A stretch of 64,000 nt of DNA from Kangiella sp. (GTDB taxonomy: Bacteria; Pseudomonadota; Gammaproteobacteria; Enterobacterales; Kangiellaceae), in the NCBI GenBank assembly GCA_028284185.1, contig JANQSG010000017.1, forward strand, positions 62,001-126,000, given 5' to 3'. The position numbers were made by a program, and so were the translations under genes. Each line of letters begins with the position of its first letter. The first letter of the stretch is position 1. This document shows positions 19,584-27,985 of this stretch, in pieces. The notes beneath the pieces are model-generated. The model saw only the letters and a program-made list of their open reading frames with translations, did no database searches and was not told where the DNA came from.

Positions 19584-20414
19584 CTAAACTAATAAATGTT
19601 GCCATTCTTTATGCCTTTGCAAATAACGCATCGTATAAGAACATACAGGCTTAACTTTTAAACCCATTCGTTCAATTTCTTTTAACGTCATTTTCATCAA
19701 TACCGAACCATAGCCTTTTCCTCGCAAGGAAACAGGTACTTCAGTGTAATCCAGTGACAGATAACCATCAAACTTAGAGTAACGTAGCAAGGCAAATTGA
19801 TTAGGTTCCAGCTCCACTAAAAACTGCTCTTTTTCTGCTTGATGAATGACTCTTGGTAATTCCTGTTCCAAGGTTTCAAGCAATTTATCAGCATGCTTTT
19901 GCCTTAATTTAGCGAGCTTTGGTTCAATAACTACTGAACAATAACGGTTTTCCGGATTACGCTTATAATAATCCTGATGATAATCTTCGGCGGGATAGAA
20001 CTTATCTAGCGCAACAACTTCAGTAATAATCGACTGCTCAAATAAAGGTGTTAATTCTTTAATCACTTGTTCAGCGATCTCTTTTTGGACTTGGTTATGA
20101 AAAAGAATTATTGAACGATATTGAGTCCCTATATCAGCCCCTTGACCATCTCTTTGTGTCGGATTATGGCTGGTCATAAAAACTTCCAGCAAATCCTGGT
20201 AACTTAAGATATCAGTATCAAAACTAATCTGAATCACTTCAGCATGACCCGTTGAACCACTACAAACTTTATTGTAATTAGGCTCTGGATCATGGCCTCC
20301 GGCATAACCTGAAACAACGCTTTCAACACCCTTAAGTTTTTGCATAACCGCTTCGACACACCAAAAACAGCCACCACCAAAGGTTGCAGTTTGAATATTG
20401 CCTGAGTTACTCAT
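19584..20414 (-). CDS. msrA: MsrA peptide-methionine (S)-S-oxide reductase fused to a GNAT-like acetyltransferase domain
   Basis: Residues about 8-165 are MsrA, with the catalytic Cys in FGGGCFWCVEA, GYAGGHDPEPNY, THNPTQ-like HNPTQRDGQGAD and DYHQDYYKRNP; it repairs oxidised methionine. Residues about 195-276 match the small GCN5-related family (E..QFALLRYSKFDGYLSLDYTEVP, LRGKGYGSVL, VCSYTMRYLQRHKEW). The role of the second domain is unknown. The ATG at 20414 is preferred because AAAGG lies upstream and it follows the mazG stop; an earlier start would overlap mazG. Confidence 0.92.
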   Translation of the reverse strand: MSNSGNIQTATFGGGCFWCVEAVMQKLKGVESVVSGYAGGHDPEPNYNKVCSGSTGHAEVIQISFDTDILSYQDLLEVFMTSHNPTQRDGQGADIGTQYRSIILFHNQVQKEIAEQVIKELTPLFEQSIITEVVALDKFYPAEDYHQDYYKRNPENRYCSVVIEPKLAKLRQKHADKLLETLEQELPRVIHQAEKEQFLVELEPNQFALLRYSKFDGYLSLDYTEVPVSLRGKGYGSVLMKMTLKEIERMGLKVKPVCSYTMRYLQRHKEWQHLLV

Positions 20415-20419
20415 TTCAA

Positions 20420-21226
20420 TCAACCTTTGGCTTGCTGCCACGCTAATTCAAGTTGCTCTAAAGACGCATCAGATACCGATAAGTTACGCATTGCTAAGAT
20501 CGTTTCTAATTCTCGGAAGCGAATTTCAAATTTTCGATTGGATTTTCTTAATGCAGTTTCTGCATCAAAATCCAAGTGGCGAGACAGGTTAACGCAGGCG
20601 AACAATAGATCACCAACTTCTTCTTCCATATTTGCTTTATCTTGATTCGCGATAGCTTGTTTTAACTCAGCAATTTCTTCTTCAATTTTTTCGATAACAC
20701 CATCAATATTTGGCCAGTCGAAACCATACCGACCCACCCTTTTTTGTATTTTTTGCGCCATTGAAAGTGAAGGAAAACCTTTTGGTAAATCATCCAATAA
20801 ACTTTGATTTTGATCGTTTTTTTGTTGACGCTCTAATTGTTTTTGTCGTTCCCAGTTACGTTTTAGTTCTTCATCTGAAGTATATTCCTGCTCAGCAAAC
20901 ACATGCGGGTGACGTCTTTCCAGCTTGTCCGCCATTTTCTGAGCAATTGACTCGAAATCGAAACGCCCTTCTTCCTGGCCAATTTGTGCATAAAAAATTA
21001 CCTGAAACAACAAATCCCCAAGCTCGCCATGCAACTCTTCATAATTTCCTTGCTCAATCGCATCGGCCACCTCATAGGCTTCCTCTAAAGTATAAGGAAC
21101 AATGGTTTGATAATTTTGTTTGCGATCCCAAGGGCAACCGGTTTCAGGATCGCGCAAAGCCTGCATAATTTTTAACAAGCGCTGGGTTTGTGGTAATTGG
21201 ACTTGTGATAAAATTGAATCAGCCAC
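20420..21226 (-). CDS. mazG: MazG nucleoside triphosphate pyrophosphohydrolase
   Basis: Hydrolyses NTPs to NMPs and pyrophosphate. The 268 residues contain two MazG repeats, each with an EExxED-like metal site: LRDPETGCPWDRKQNYQT...EEAYEVADAIE...ELGDLLFQV and EEIAELKQAI...EEEVGDLLFACVN. Downstream of relA it is also thought to moderate (p)ppGpp-related effects in E. coli. The start overlaps the relA stop by 8 bases, so the two genes are translationally coupled. Confidence 0.96.
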   Translation of the reverse strand: MADSILSQVQLPQTQRLLKIMQALRDPETGCPWDRKQNYQTIVPYTLEEAYEVADAIEQGNYEELHGELGDLLFQVIFYAQIGQEEGRFDFESIAQKMADKLERRHPHVFAEQEYTSDEELKRNWERQKQLERQQKNDQNQSLLDDLPKGFPSLSMAQKIQKRVGRYGFDWPNIDGVIEKIEEEIAELKQAIANQDKANMEEEVGDLLFACVNLSRHLDFDAETALRKSNRKFEIRFRELETILAMRNLSVSDASLEQLELAWQQAKG

Positions 21227-23453
21227 GCCGTCTCACCACATCAAAAACGTTAGGCAATTGCTTTAACAAGCCAATAATTTTTTGCAAATCATCTGCTGCA
21301 CTTAATTCCACTTCCAAATTAATCACTACTTTTTCATGGCGCTTGTGAGTATTCATATCAGTAATGGCAGCTTTCTCATTGGATAGCACCGTGGTTATAT
21401 CCTTGAGCAGGGCATTACGATTAAACGCATGAATGATTAAATCTACTGCATAATGATTACCTGATTCTGCTTCCCATTCCACAGTAATAATACGTTCAGG
21501 CTTATTCTTGATAGCATTTTTAGCATGAGTACAACTTTGACTGTGAATAACAATTCCACGGCCTTGAGTGATGTAACCAATAATCGGCTCACCCGGAACA
21601 GGCTTACAACATTTGGCAATATTGGTCAGTAGATCGCCAACTCCTGAAACGGAAATGTCACTCATGGATTTACGTCTGGATTTTTTGCGTAAAGTTGGAG
21701 TAATATCTTTGGCTTTTTCCGCTTGTGGTTGCTCTAGCTGAAACAATTCCCGCGCACGATTAATAACCTGGTTAATGCCCAAATCACCCGTACCGATTTT
21801 AGCTAACATCTCGACTTCTGCGGACAAATGCAGCTTTGATGCTAACTCAGCATAATCAATACCCTGCAAATTAATACGGCTTAATTCTTTATCTAAAAGC
21901 TCCTTACCTGCATTGGCATTATCTTCTTTATCCAGCTTATTAAACCATTGCTTAATTTTGGAGCGGGTGCGAGCTGCAGCAATATAGCCATGATAAGGAA
22001 CCAGCCAATCGCGACTCGGCGCCTCCTCTTTTTTGGTCATAATTTCAATCACATCACCACTTTTTACTTGATAAGTGAGTGTCACAATACGTCCACTGAC
22101 TTTAGCACCAATACAACGATGACCAACGGAAGTATGAATACGATATGCAAAGTCGATCGGGGTCGAACCTTTAGGCAAGTCAATCACTTTGCCACCAGGA
22201 GTAAAGGCAAACACCCGATCATCAGAAACCGAAGTTTGAAATTCCTCCATTAATTCATCAGGATTGGCATCAGCCAGTTCCGACTGCCATTCCAGCAGCT
22301 GACGCATCCAGGCAATTTTTTCATCCACTCCGGCTTTGGCAAGATTGGCACCTTCCTTATAGGCCCAATGCGCAGCGATCCCTTTTTCCGCCTCTTCATG
22401 CATTTGATAAGTCCGGATCTGAATTTCCAGAACTTTGCCTTTTGGTCCTAAAACCGCAGTATGAATCGAGCTGTAACCATTTTCTTTTGGCGTTGCTACA
22501 TAATCATCAAACTCTTTCGGAATATGTTGCCATTCACCGTGCACAATGCCCAAAGCGGCATAACAATCCTGAACTCGCTCTACCAAAATACGTACTGCTC
22601 GCACATCATAAATTTCTTCAAACGGCAGATTTTTACGCTGCATCTTTTTCCAGATACTATAAATATGCTTAACCCGCCCGGTAATCTCGCCCTTGATATG
22701 TTCTTGCTGCAGCTTTTCCGTCAATAAATTCAAAACATCTTCAATATACTGCTCACGTTCGACCCGACGTTCTTTGAGACTTTTGGCAATTTTTTTATAA
22801 GTCTCGGGTTCAAGATAACGGAAGGATAAATCCTCAAGCTCCCACTTTAACTGACCAATCCCTAAACGGTTGGCTAAAGGTGCAAAAATATCACGGGTTT
22901 CTCTGGCAAAAGACAACTGCAACTTGCGACTGGAGTTTTTGATATGACGTAATGAAATTACCCGATCCGCCAACTTAAGCAGCACTACCCGCGCATCATC
23001 TACCATCGCCAATAGCATCTTACGCAGGCTTTCCACCTGTTGAGAATCCTGCTCTACACCAGTCTGTTGCTGCGTCTCGTGTTGCAAAGCACGTATCGCC
23101 TCCATCTGACCCGCACCCTGCACCAGGTCCGCAATCGGCTTACCCACCTTATCCTGGATGGTCTCAATTTTAACCGCATCCGAAATCACTGCTGGCAATA
23201 AGATCGCCGCGGTTAAAGTATCCGAATCCGCATTAAAATGAGTTAACACCTCCGCCAACTCCAATCCCGCCGCCAAAGTATTCAATTTTAAAGTCGGTGT
23301 TTTCGACACATTCTTTTGCGCAAGCTCAACTGCCAAAGCCATCTTCTTCACAGCTTTGCCCGTCAAATCCAGCTGATTTAAAGCCAGCCAAGCCGCAAAC
23401 TCAAACTCGCCCCGCTCCACCAAATCAAAAATATCGTGATCTTTACGCTTCAT
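21219..23453 (-). CDS. relA: RelA, GTP pyrophosphokinase (ppGpp synthetase I)
   Basis: Makes (p)ppGpp in response to uncharged tRNA on ribosomes. The 744 residues contain a degenerate HD hydrolase region (LTAAILLPAVIS where a hydrolase would have the HD-ED motif), so hydrolase activity should be lost. The synthetase domain has EEIYDVRAVRILV, EFDDYVATPKENGYSSIHTAV with the EFDD motif of monofunctional RelA, and EIQIRT. Next come a TGS domain (about residues 400-460) and a C-terminal ACT domain (about 665-744). It forms an operon with mazG and probably msrA. Confidence 0.97.
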   Translation of the reverse strand: MKRKDHDIFDLVERGEFEFAAWLALNQLDLTGKAVKKMALAVELAQKNVSKTPTLKLNTLAAGLELAEVLTHFNADSDTLTAAILLPAVISDAVKIETIQDKVGKPIADLVQGAGQMEAIRALQHETQQQTGVEQDSQQVESLRKMLLAMVDDARVVLLKLADRVISLRHIKNSSRKLQLSFARETRDIFAPLANRLGIGQLKWELEDLSFRYLEPETYKKIAKSLKERRVEREQYIEDVLNLLTEKLQQEHIKGEITGRVKHIYSIWKKMQRKNLPFEEIYDVRAVRILVERVQDCYAALGIVHGEWQHIPKEFDDYVATPKENGYSSIHTAVLGPKGKVLEIQIRTYQMHEEAEKGIAAHWAYKEGANLAKAGVDEKIAWMRQLLEWQSELADANPDELMEEFQTSVSDDRVFAFTPGGKVIDLPKGSTPIDFAYRIHTSVGHRCIGAKVSGRIVTLTYQVKSGDVIEIMTKKEEAPSRDWLVPYHGYIAAARTRSKIKQWFNKLDKEDNANAGKELLDKELSRINLQGIDYAELASKLHLSAEVEMLAKIGTGDLGINQVINRARELFQLEQPQAEKAKDITPTLRKKSRRKSMSDISVSGVGDLLTNIAKCCKPVPGEPIIGYITQGRGIVIHSQSCTHAKNAIKNKPERIITVEWEAESGNHYAVDLIIHAFNRNALLKDITTVLSNEKAAITDMNTHKRHEKVVINLEVELSAADDLQKIIGLLKQLPNVFDVVRRRG

Positions 23454-23864
23454 TAACTAAATGATTATTAATTCTAGAAAAATTACTTGAACAGATGTTT
23501 TAACAAATATAAAAGAATATTCCTACCCCTACTCAAATCGTTTATTACTTTTCTTGCTTGCCCAAGAAAAGTAATCAAAAGAAAGGCACCCCAATCGTTA
23601 GGTGCTTCGCACTTCCCTCTTTCACCAAAGCCAATAAACGCGCCGTCAAACTCGACATCCTGTCTCGATTTGACTAAATTGGACTATCCATGCCCAATTT
23701 ACGCTATGGCTTTACTTCACTCGGCTAACTCAAAGGGGAGAATAAGCCACTTCACCAACAACTATTAACACACTGATATTTTATGCCAATCAATTTTTTA
23801 TCCTATAAGTCAGTATGTTAGAATTATATGCTGGTATTCTTACTGTTAGTGTGCATGGAGAATT
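23454..23864. repeat. Intergenic region with a hairpin repeat element
   Basis: About 410 bases without a convincing gene. ATTACTTTTCTTG (23544-23556) and CAAGAAAAGTAAT (23563-23575) form a perfect 13-bp hairpin, followed by CAAAAGAAAGGCACCCC. I recall near-identical stretches scattered in gammaproteobacterial genomes. The following 200 bases, through the stretch with AAACGCGCCGTCAAACTCG, look like the body of the same interspersed element. This memory-based identification needs a genome search. Confidence 0.5.
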
Positions 23865-24206
23865 ATGGAGTTAGCTAAATGGTTTGTAGCAAATAAAGAA
23901 TTAATAGCTTTTGTTGTTACATTTATCGGCGCCTTGTGGGCTGCATATAAATACTTTGACCTTAAAAATCGTGAAGAGCGAAGACATGACTATAAGGCAT
24001 ACCATGAATTAATTACAGCATTTGTTGACGGCCCCGCTTTAGAAAGGCAAATGGTAATTCTCTACGAGTTACGCAATTATCCTAGGTACTTTAATATCAC
24101 TAAAGAATTATTAGAGCACTTATTAGCTCGCATGCTTACTGAAAAAGCCGATGCACAATTAATAAAGCAAACAAAATCAACACTAGGTTATATAAATAAA
24201 CATTAA
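23865..24206 (+). CDS. Small membrane-anchored protein of unknown function
   Basis: 113 residues: one N-terminal membrane helix (about residues 12-30, IAFVVTFIGALWAAYKYF), then a charged, mostly helical cytoplasmic domain with YKAYHELITAFVDGPALE and MVILYELRNYPRYFN. A GGAG ribosome site precedes the ATG. It is the only plus-strand gene in this stretch and is flanked on both sides by repeats, so it may be acquired. I recognise no family with certainty. Confidence 0.65.
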   Translation: MELAKWFVANKELIAFVVTFIGALWAAYKYFDLKNREERRHDYKAYHELITAFVDGPALERQMVILYELRNYPRYFNITKELLEHLLARMLTEKADAQLIKQTKSTLGYINKH

Positions 24207-24325
24207 GCAAATTGCTTAAACGGAAAATTAACAGCAAGCGCAGGTTAGAGTGAAGAATAAACTCCAGCACCATCACTGAAACTTGTTAGGGTTCTCAAGC
24301 TCACCGCTAACCGACTTATACTGAA

Positions 24326-24447
24326 ACTCCTGTGGAAGCAGGAGTCCACCACAAAATTTCTGCATAATCTTTTTGTGGATCCCTGCTTTCGCAGGGATTT
24401 CAAAAGCATCTTACTATGCCTAATAAAAAGATTCCCGCTTCCGCGGG
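24326..24447. repeat. Cluster of three short palindromic hairpins
   Basis: Three small hairpins follow one another: ACTCCTG/CAGGAGT (24326-24345), ATCCCTGC/GCAGGGAT (24379-24398) and CCCGC/GCGGG (24434-24447), each with a 4-6 base loop often reading TTTC or TTCC. They share the pattern of a C-rich arm, CTTNCG and a G-rich arm, so they look like a small dispersed hairpin family. Their function is unknown; mRNA 3'-end stability is possible. Confidence 0.55.
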
Positions 24448-24507
24448 CGACCAAAGGAAGTGCCCATGGTGAATAACACCAATCCTTGAAAAAGTGATAC
24501 AAATTCT

Positions 24508-24605
24508 TTAGTTCGAGGCAAAGTATCGCTAAAAAGCGGAGCTTACCTAATTGGTAAGCGAGCAAGTTTTAGTGATGCTTTAACAAAGAAATAAAGGATT
24601 TTAGC
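24508..24605 (+). repeat. Structured interspersed repeat, copy 1
   Basis: It begins TTAGTTCGAGGCA and ends TTTAGCC. AAAGTATCGCTAAAA (24520-24534) pairs with TTTTAGTGATGCTTT (24567-24581) with G-U changes. Inside it GCTTACC and GGTAAGC form an apical stem. Copies 2 and 3 (24633-24732 and 58484-58588) have the same layout but different stem sequences, so structure is conserved over sequence. The architecture recalls ERIC elements. Confidence 0.65.
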
Positions 24606-24632
24606 CTCTCAGAACGAAAAGGAGATAAATTT

Positions 24633-24732
24633 CTTCGAGTACAAGGCAGAAGTTGTTGGGGGAGCGCAGGTTACCTTAATGGTAATCGAGCACCAGGCAA
24701 CAACTTCTAACGCAGTAATCGGAAAATTTAGC
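24633..24732 (+). repeat. Structured interspersed repeat, copy 2 (abuts the rlmD stop)
   Basis: It begins CTTCGAGTACAAGGC and ends AAATTTAGCC. AGAAGTTGTTG and CAACAACTTCT make a perfect 11-bp outer stem; GTTACC and GGTAAT make the apical stem. The right end overlaps the rlmD stop codon (24728-24730), so it lies in the 3' untranslated part of the rlmD mRNA. Confidence 0.65.
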
Positions 24733-26062
24733 CCTTTTCAAACAAAGCGATGGATTCTGTGTGGGTTGTGCCTGGAAACATATCCATAACTCCCGCTTTA
24801 ACTAACTTATAACCTTTTTCCTTTAACTCCCCTGCATCTCTGGCCAAAGTTGCCGGATTGCAGGACACATAAACAATACGCTCTGGATTAAAACGAGCAA
24901 TGTTCTGTACTACATCTAGCGCACCACTTCTTGGCGGGTCAATCAGAACTTTATTGAAACCTTGCTGTGCCCACTCTTCTGCCGTGAAGTCATCTTGCAA
25001 ATTGGTCGCGTAAAATTTTACATTATCAAGATTATTATGCTTAGCATTCATGCCACCACGTTTCACCATAGCCTCCGAGCCTTCCACGCCAACAACATTC
25101 TTAGCCACCGTTGCTAGTGGAATGGTGAAGTTACCCAGACCACAGAACAAATCCAGAATACGATCGTCATCTTTTGGTTCTAACCAGTCAATAGCTTGTT
25201 TGACCATCTGTTGATTAATGCTGGCATTAACCTGAGTAAAGTCCATTGGGTGAAACAATAACTCCGTATCAAAGGTATCAATTTTATAGGATAGCCATTC
25301 GCGCTTATCAGGCCCATACAGTAAATGCACCGTATCCGGACCTTTCGGTTGTAGATAGATATACAAACCATGCTCTTTACCGAACTCCGCCCAAAGCATT
25401 TTGTCTTTTTCTGTGAGTTCAACCAGATGGCGTACTACCAAAGCTACTTGATCATCGCCCATAGCTACTTCAAGCTGTGCAGTTTTGTTATTGGTATCGA
25501 GCTCGGAAATCATATTGCGCAAAGGCTGGATCAATTTTCCGACTCTTTGATCAAGCACTGCACAGGATTCTATTTGCGCCAGGAAATTACTCTTCTTCTC
25601 GCGAAAGCCAACCAGAGCGCCACCTTTTTTCGGTACATATTTCACACCCAAACGTGCCTTGCGACGATAACCCAAGACCTCTGCTTGCATCGGCTCAATC
25701 AGCTCATAATCTTCTGCCGCACCAAAATGTTTTAATTGTTCGACCAATACTGATTGTTTATGGGTAATCTGCGCAGAATTAGACATATGCTGCAAACTGC
25801 AACCGCCACAAATATCCGCATAAGTACAAGGTGGTATTACCCGATCATCAGAAGCCTGGTGAATTTCTACCGCCAAACCTTCATCAAACTTGCCGCGCTT
25901 TTCGGTATAAATAAATTCCACCTGCTCGCCTTTTAAGGCATTGTCCACAAAGGTGGTTTTGCCTTCAATAGCACAAATGCCTCGACCTTCGTGGGAAAAA
26001 GCATGAATGTTTGCCATGACCGGATCTTTGGGCAACGGCTTTCTACGACGTCTTCTTGCCAT
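24728..26062 (-). CDS. rlmD: RlmD, 23S rRNA (uracil-1939-C5)-methyltransferase
   Basis: SAM-dependent RNA m5U methyltransferase of the RumA/TrmA family, 444 residues. An N-terminal TRAM-like domain follows the basic start MARRRRRK. A Cys cluster CTYADICGGCSLQH carries an iron-sulfur cluster in the family. The methyltransferase motifs LDLFCGLGNFTIPLA, LIDPPRSGA and the catalytic Cys in YVSCNPATLARD are present. A TRAM domain plus iron-sulfur site fits RlmD better than TrmA. It lies next to relA as in many gammaproteobacteria. Confidence 0.95.
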   Translation of the reverse strand: MARRRRRKPLPKDPVMANIHAFSHEGRGICAIEGKTTFVDNALKGEQVEFIYTEKRGKFDEGLAVEIHQASDDRVIPPCTYADICGGCSLQHMSNSAQITHKQSVLVEQLKHFGAAEDYELIEPMQAEVLGYRRKARLGVKYVPKKGGALVGFREKKSNFLAQIESCAVLDQRVGKLIQPLRNMISELDTNNKTAQLEVAMGDDQVALVVRHLVELTEKDKMLWAEFGKEHGLYIYLQPKGPDTVHLLYGPDKREWLSYKIDTFDTELLFHPMDFTQVNASINQQMVKQAIDWLEPKDDDRILDLFCGLGNFTIPLATVAKNVVGVEGSEAMVKRGGMNAKHNNLDNVKFYATNLQDDFTAEEWAQQGFNKVLIDPPRSGALDVVQNIARFNPERIVYVSCNPATLARDAGELKEKGYKLVKAGVMDMFPGTTHTESIALFEKG

Positions 26063-26091
26063 ACATTATCTCTTTAGGTATAAACTTGGAG

Positions 26092-26862
26092 CTATTCTGT
26101 CCAGGCTTCTAGAAATTCGTTAAAGTGAGGCTGGTTTTGCTGTTGTAAATAATCGCGTAATTTTGTCGCTTCCAGTTGATAGTCACTTTCCGTTAAATTA
26201 CCGCGCATCATTTCAAAGCGTAAATAGACCAGATAAGTATTCAGCACATCGGTTTCACAGTAATCACGAATGGCTTTTAGATTGCCTTGATTATAGGTTT
26301 CCCACACTTTGGCACCACTCATGCCCATTTTGCCAGGATAACCAAGCATCGAAGCAATTTTATCCAATGGTGCATTGGCGCGACCATTATAAAGCGCTAA
26401 TAAATCCATTAAATCCGTATGCCTGGCTTGATAACGGTTCAAATAATTATTCCATTTGAATTGGCTATCAATTTCACCTTGATCCCAATATTTTTGCGCC
26501 ACTACATTGTGCTTCATGGCACGATAGTGCAAAACAGGTAAGTCAAAGCCGGAACCATTCCACGACACCAGAGTTGGGGTAAAGCGCTCAATACCATCAA
26601 AAAAACGTTGGATAATTTCCTTTTCATCAGCATTTTCATCGCCTAATGACCAGACTTTGACCTTATCCCCATACCGAAACACTGCTGAAATTGCCACAAC
26701 CTTATGCAAATACAATGGCTGGAAAGTGTTACCTGACTGCTGATAACGCATATGCTCCATCGCTGAAACCACATCTTCATCAGACAGATCTTCAAAATCA
26801 TTCAGCAGACGCCCAGTTTCAAAATCTGGAATCGTTTCAATGTCGAACACAAATATATTCAT
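26092..26862 (-). CDS. 3'-5' exonuclease, DNA polymerase B-like (DEDDy) family
   Basis: 256 residues matching the predicted exonuclease family related to the proofreading domain of family B polymerases. The DEDD motifs are visible: FVFDIETIPD (first Asp and Glu), LVSWNGSGFDLPVL (second Asp) and, near the C-terminus, YCETDVLNTYLVYLRFE. No polymerase domain is attached. It is 29 bases upstream of rlmD and co-directional. The substrate is not known from sequence. Confidence 0.9.
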   Translation of the reverse strand: MNIFVFDIETIPDFETGRLLNDFEDLSDEDVVSAMEHMRYQQSGNTFQPLYLHKVVAISAVFRYGDKVKVWSLGDENADEKEIIQRFFDGIERFTPTLVSWNGSGFDLPVLHYRAMKHNVVAQKYWDQGEIDSQFKWNNYLNRYQARHTDLMDLLALYNGRANAPLDKIASMLGYPGKMGMSGAKVWETYNQGNLKAIRDYCETDVLNTYLVYLRFEMMRGNLTESDYQLEATKLRDYLQQQNQPHFNEFLEAWTE

Positions 26863-26947
26863 ATATCACTATGTTTACTACTTGCATGCCTGTTTGGGGC
26901 AAGGTAGATTAGATTGGTCAAGCAGGCATTATAACCAAATTCAATTT

Positions 26948-27985
26948 ATGAAGTTATTAAAAATAACAAATAAATATTTATACCTCTTTAGGATTCACTC
27001 TAAAATAATACCTATTTTTCGCTATGTGCTCACCGCCGGTTTGTTATTTTTAATACCAGCTACACTTAAAGCCAACCCTCTGCAAAATCTGCCCGAAACT
27101 CAACCAACAAATTTGCGTATCTTATGGCTTAGCAAGCACCAAAAACCATCAAATGATAAAACTTTCAAAGGTTTTGAGCACCAGCTCAACAAATACCTAG
27201 CTAACAATATAACTTTTTTAAATGCAAATAACGCTGCTGATTCAGAACTGAATAATCAAAATAATTTTGACTTGGTTATAGCGGTAGGCGATAGCAACTG
27301 GCAAACAATCATAAAGCAAACGTCAAACTCTATTAAACTGGGATTGTTTTTAGGGCAACAGGAGTTTGAAAAGTGGACTCTAAATAAGCAAAAAAATCAC
27401 TATGGCATAAGTAAACAACAACCTGCTTACAGAATTTACTCTTTTATCAAAGCTCTTGAACTACCGAATATTCAAAGTGCCATCTTGTTTGAAAAAACAC
27501 AAGGCCAAAACAAAACACAATTTAGAGCTGCTGCTGAATCATTTCAAATTCCAAGCAAGATCATTACTATTGATAAAAACACGATTTTATTTCAGGTTGT
27601 TGAAGCTATCGAGCGTTGCTGCCGACTTTTATACATAAAGCAAGATGATTTAGGTAGCTCTCTGCAAAAGCAAAAATCGCTCTTAATGGAAGCTTACCGT
27701 AGAAAATTTATAACCATTAGTGATAATCCTATGTTATTGCAACATGGAGTTATGTTCGCAATACACTCCCAACCTCACCAAATAGGTATGCAAGCTGCTG
27801 ATATGGTTCATGCTCTTCTGCAAAACAAGGATATTAATCCATTTCAAGAACCTGCCAGGTTTGTGATAGAATCCAATTCAAATATTCGACAACTAGTGGG
27901 ATACTCCAAACAAACTTTAGGCGCTATTATTAATAGAACCAAACAATTCGAAAAAGAATTTTTGCAAGGAAATCTTTATGAATAA
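26948..27985 (+). CDS. ABC-type substrate-binding-like protein linked to the BarA kinase
   Basis: 345 residues. A membrane or signal segment (about residues 25-42, FRYVLTAGLLFLIPATLKA) is followed by a periplasmic domain of the ABC_sub_bind / TrpX-like type, with FDLVIAVGDSNWQTI and the C-terminal GVMFAIHSQPHQIGMQAADMVHALL. There is no transporter nearby. It overlaps the kinase gene by 8 bases, so it probably senses a ligand and passes the signal to that kinase. The ATG at 26948 is used because the longer frame has no ribosome site and would include upstream non-coding DNA. Confidence 0.82.
   Translation: MKLLKITNKYLYLFRIHSKIIPIFRYVLTAGLLFLIPATLKANPLQNLPETQPTNLRILWLSKHQKPSNDKTFKGFEHQLNKYLANNITFLNANNAADSELNNQNNFDLVIAVGDSNWQTIIKQTSNSIKLGLFLGQQEFEKWTLNKQKNHYGISKQQPAYRIYSFIKALELPNIQSAILFEKTQGQNKTQFRAAAESFQIPSKIITIDKNTILFQVVEAIERCCRLLYIKQDDLGSSLQKQKSLLMEAYRRKFITISDNPMLLQHGVMFAIHSQPHQIGMQAADMVHALLQNKDINPFQEPARFVIESNSNIRQLVGYSKQTLGAIINRTKQFEKEFLQGNLYE

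Noticed and set aside
19584-19660. The integrase remnant as a readthrough extension of MsrA
   Set aside because: The two are in the same frame across the msrA stop, but the acetyltransferase domain ends naturally at that stop and the following sequence resembles an integrase start, so the frame match is taken as chance.
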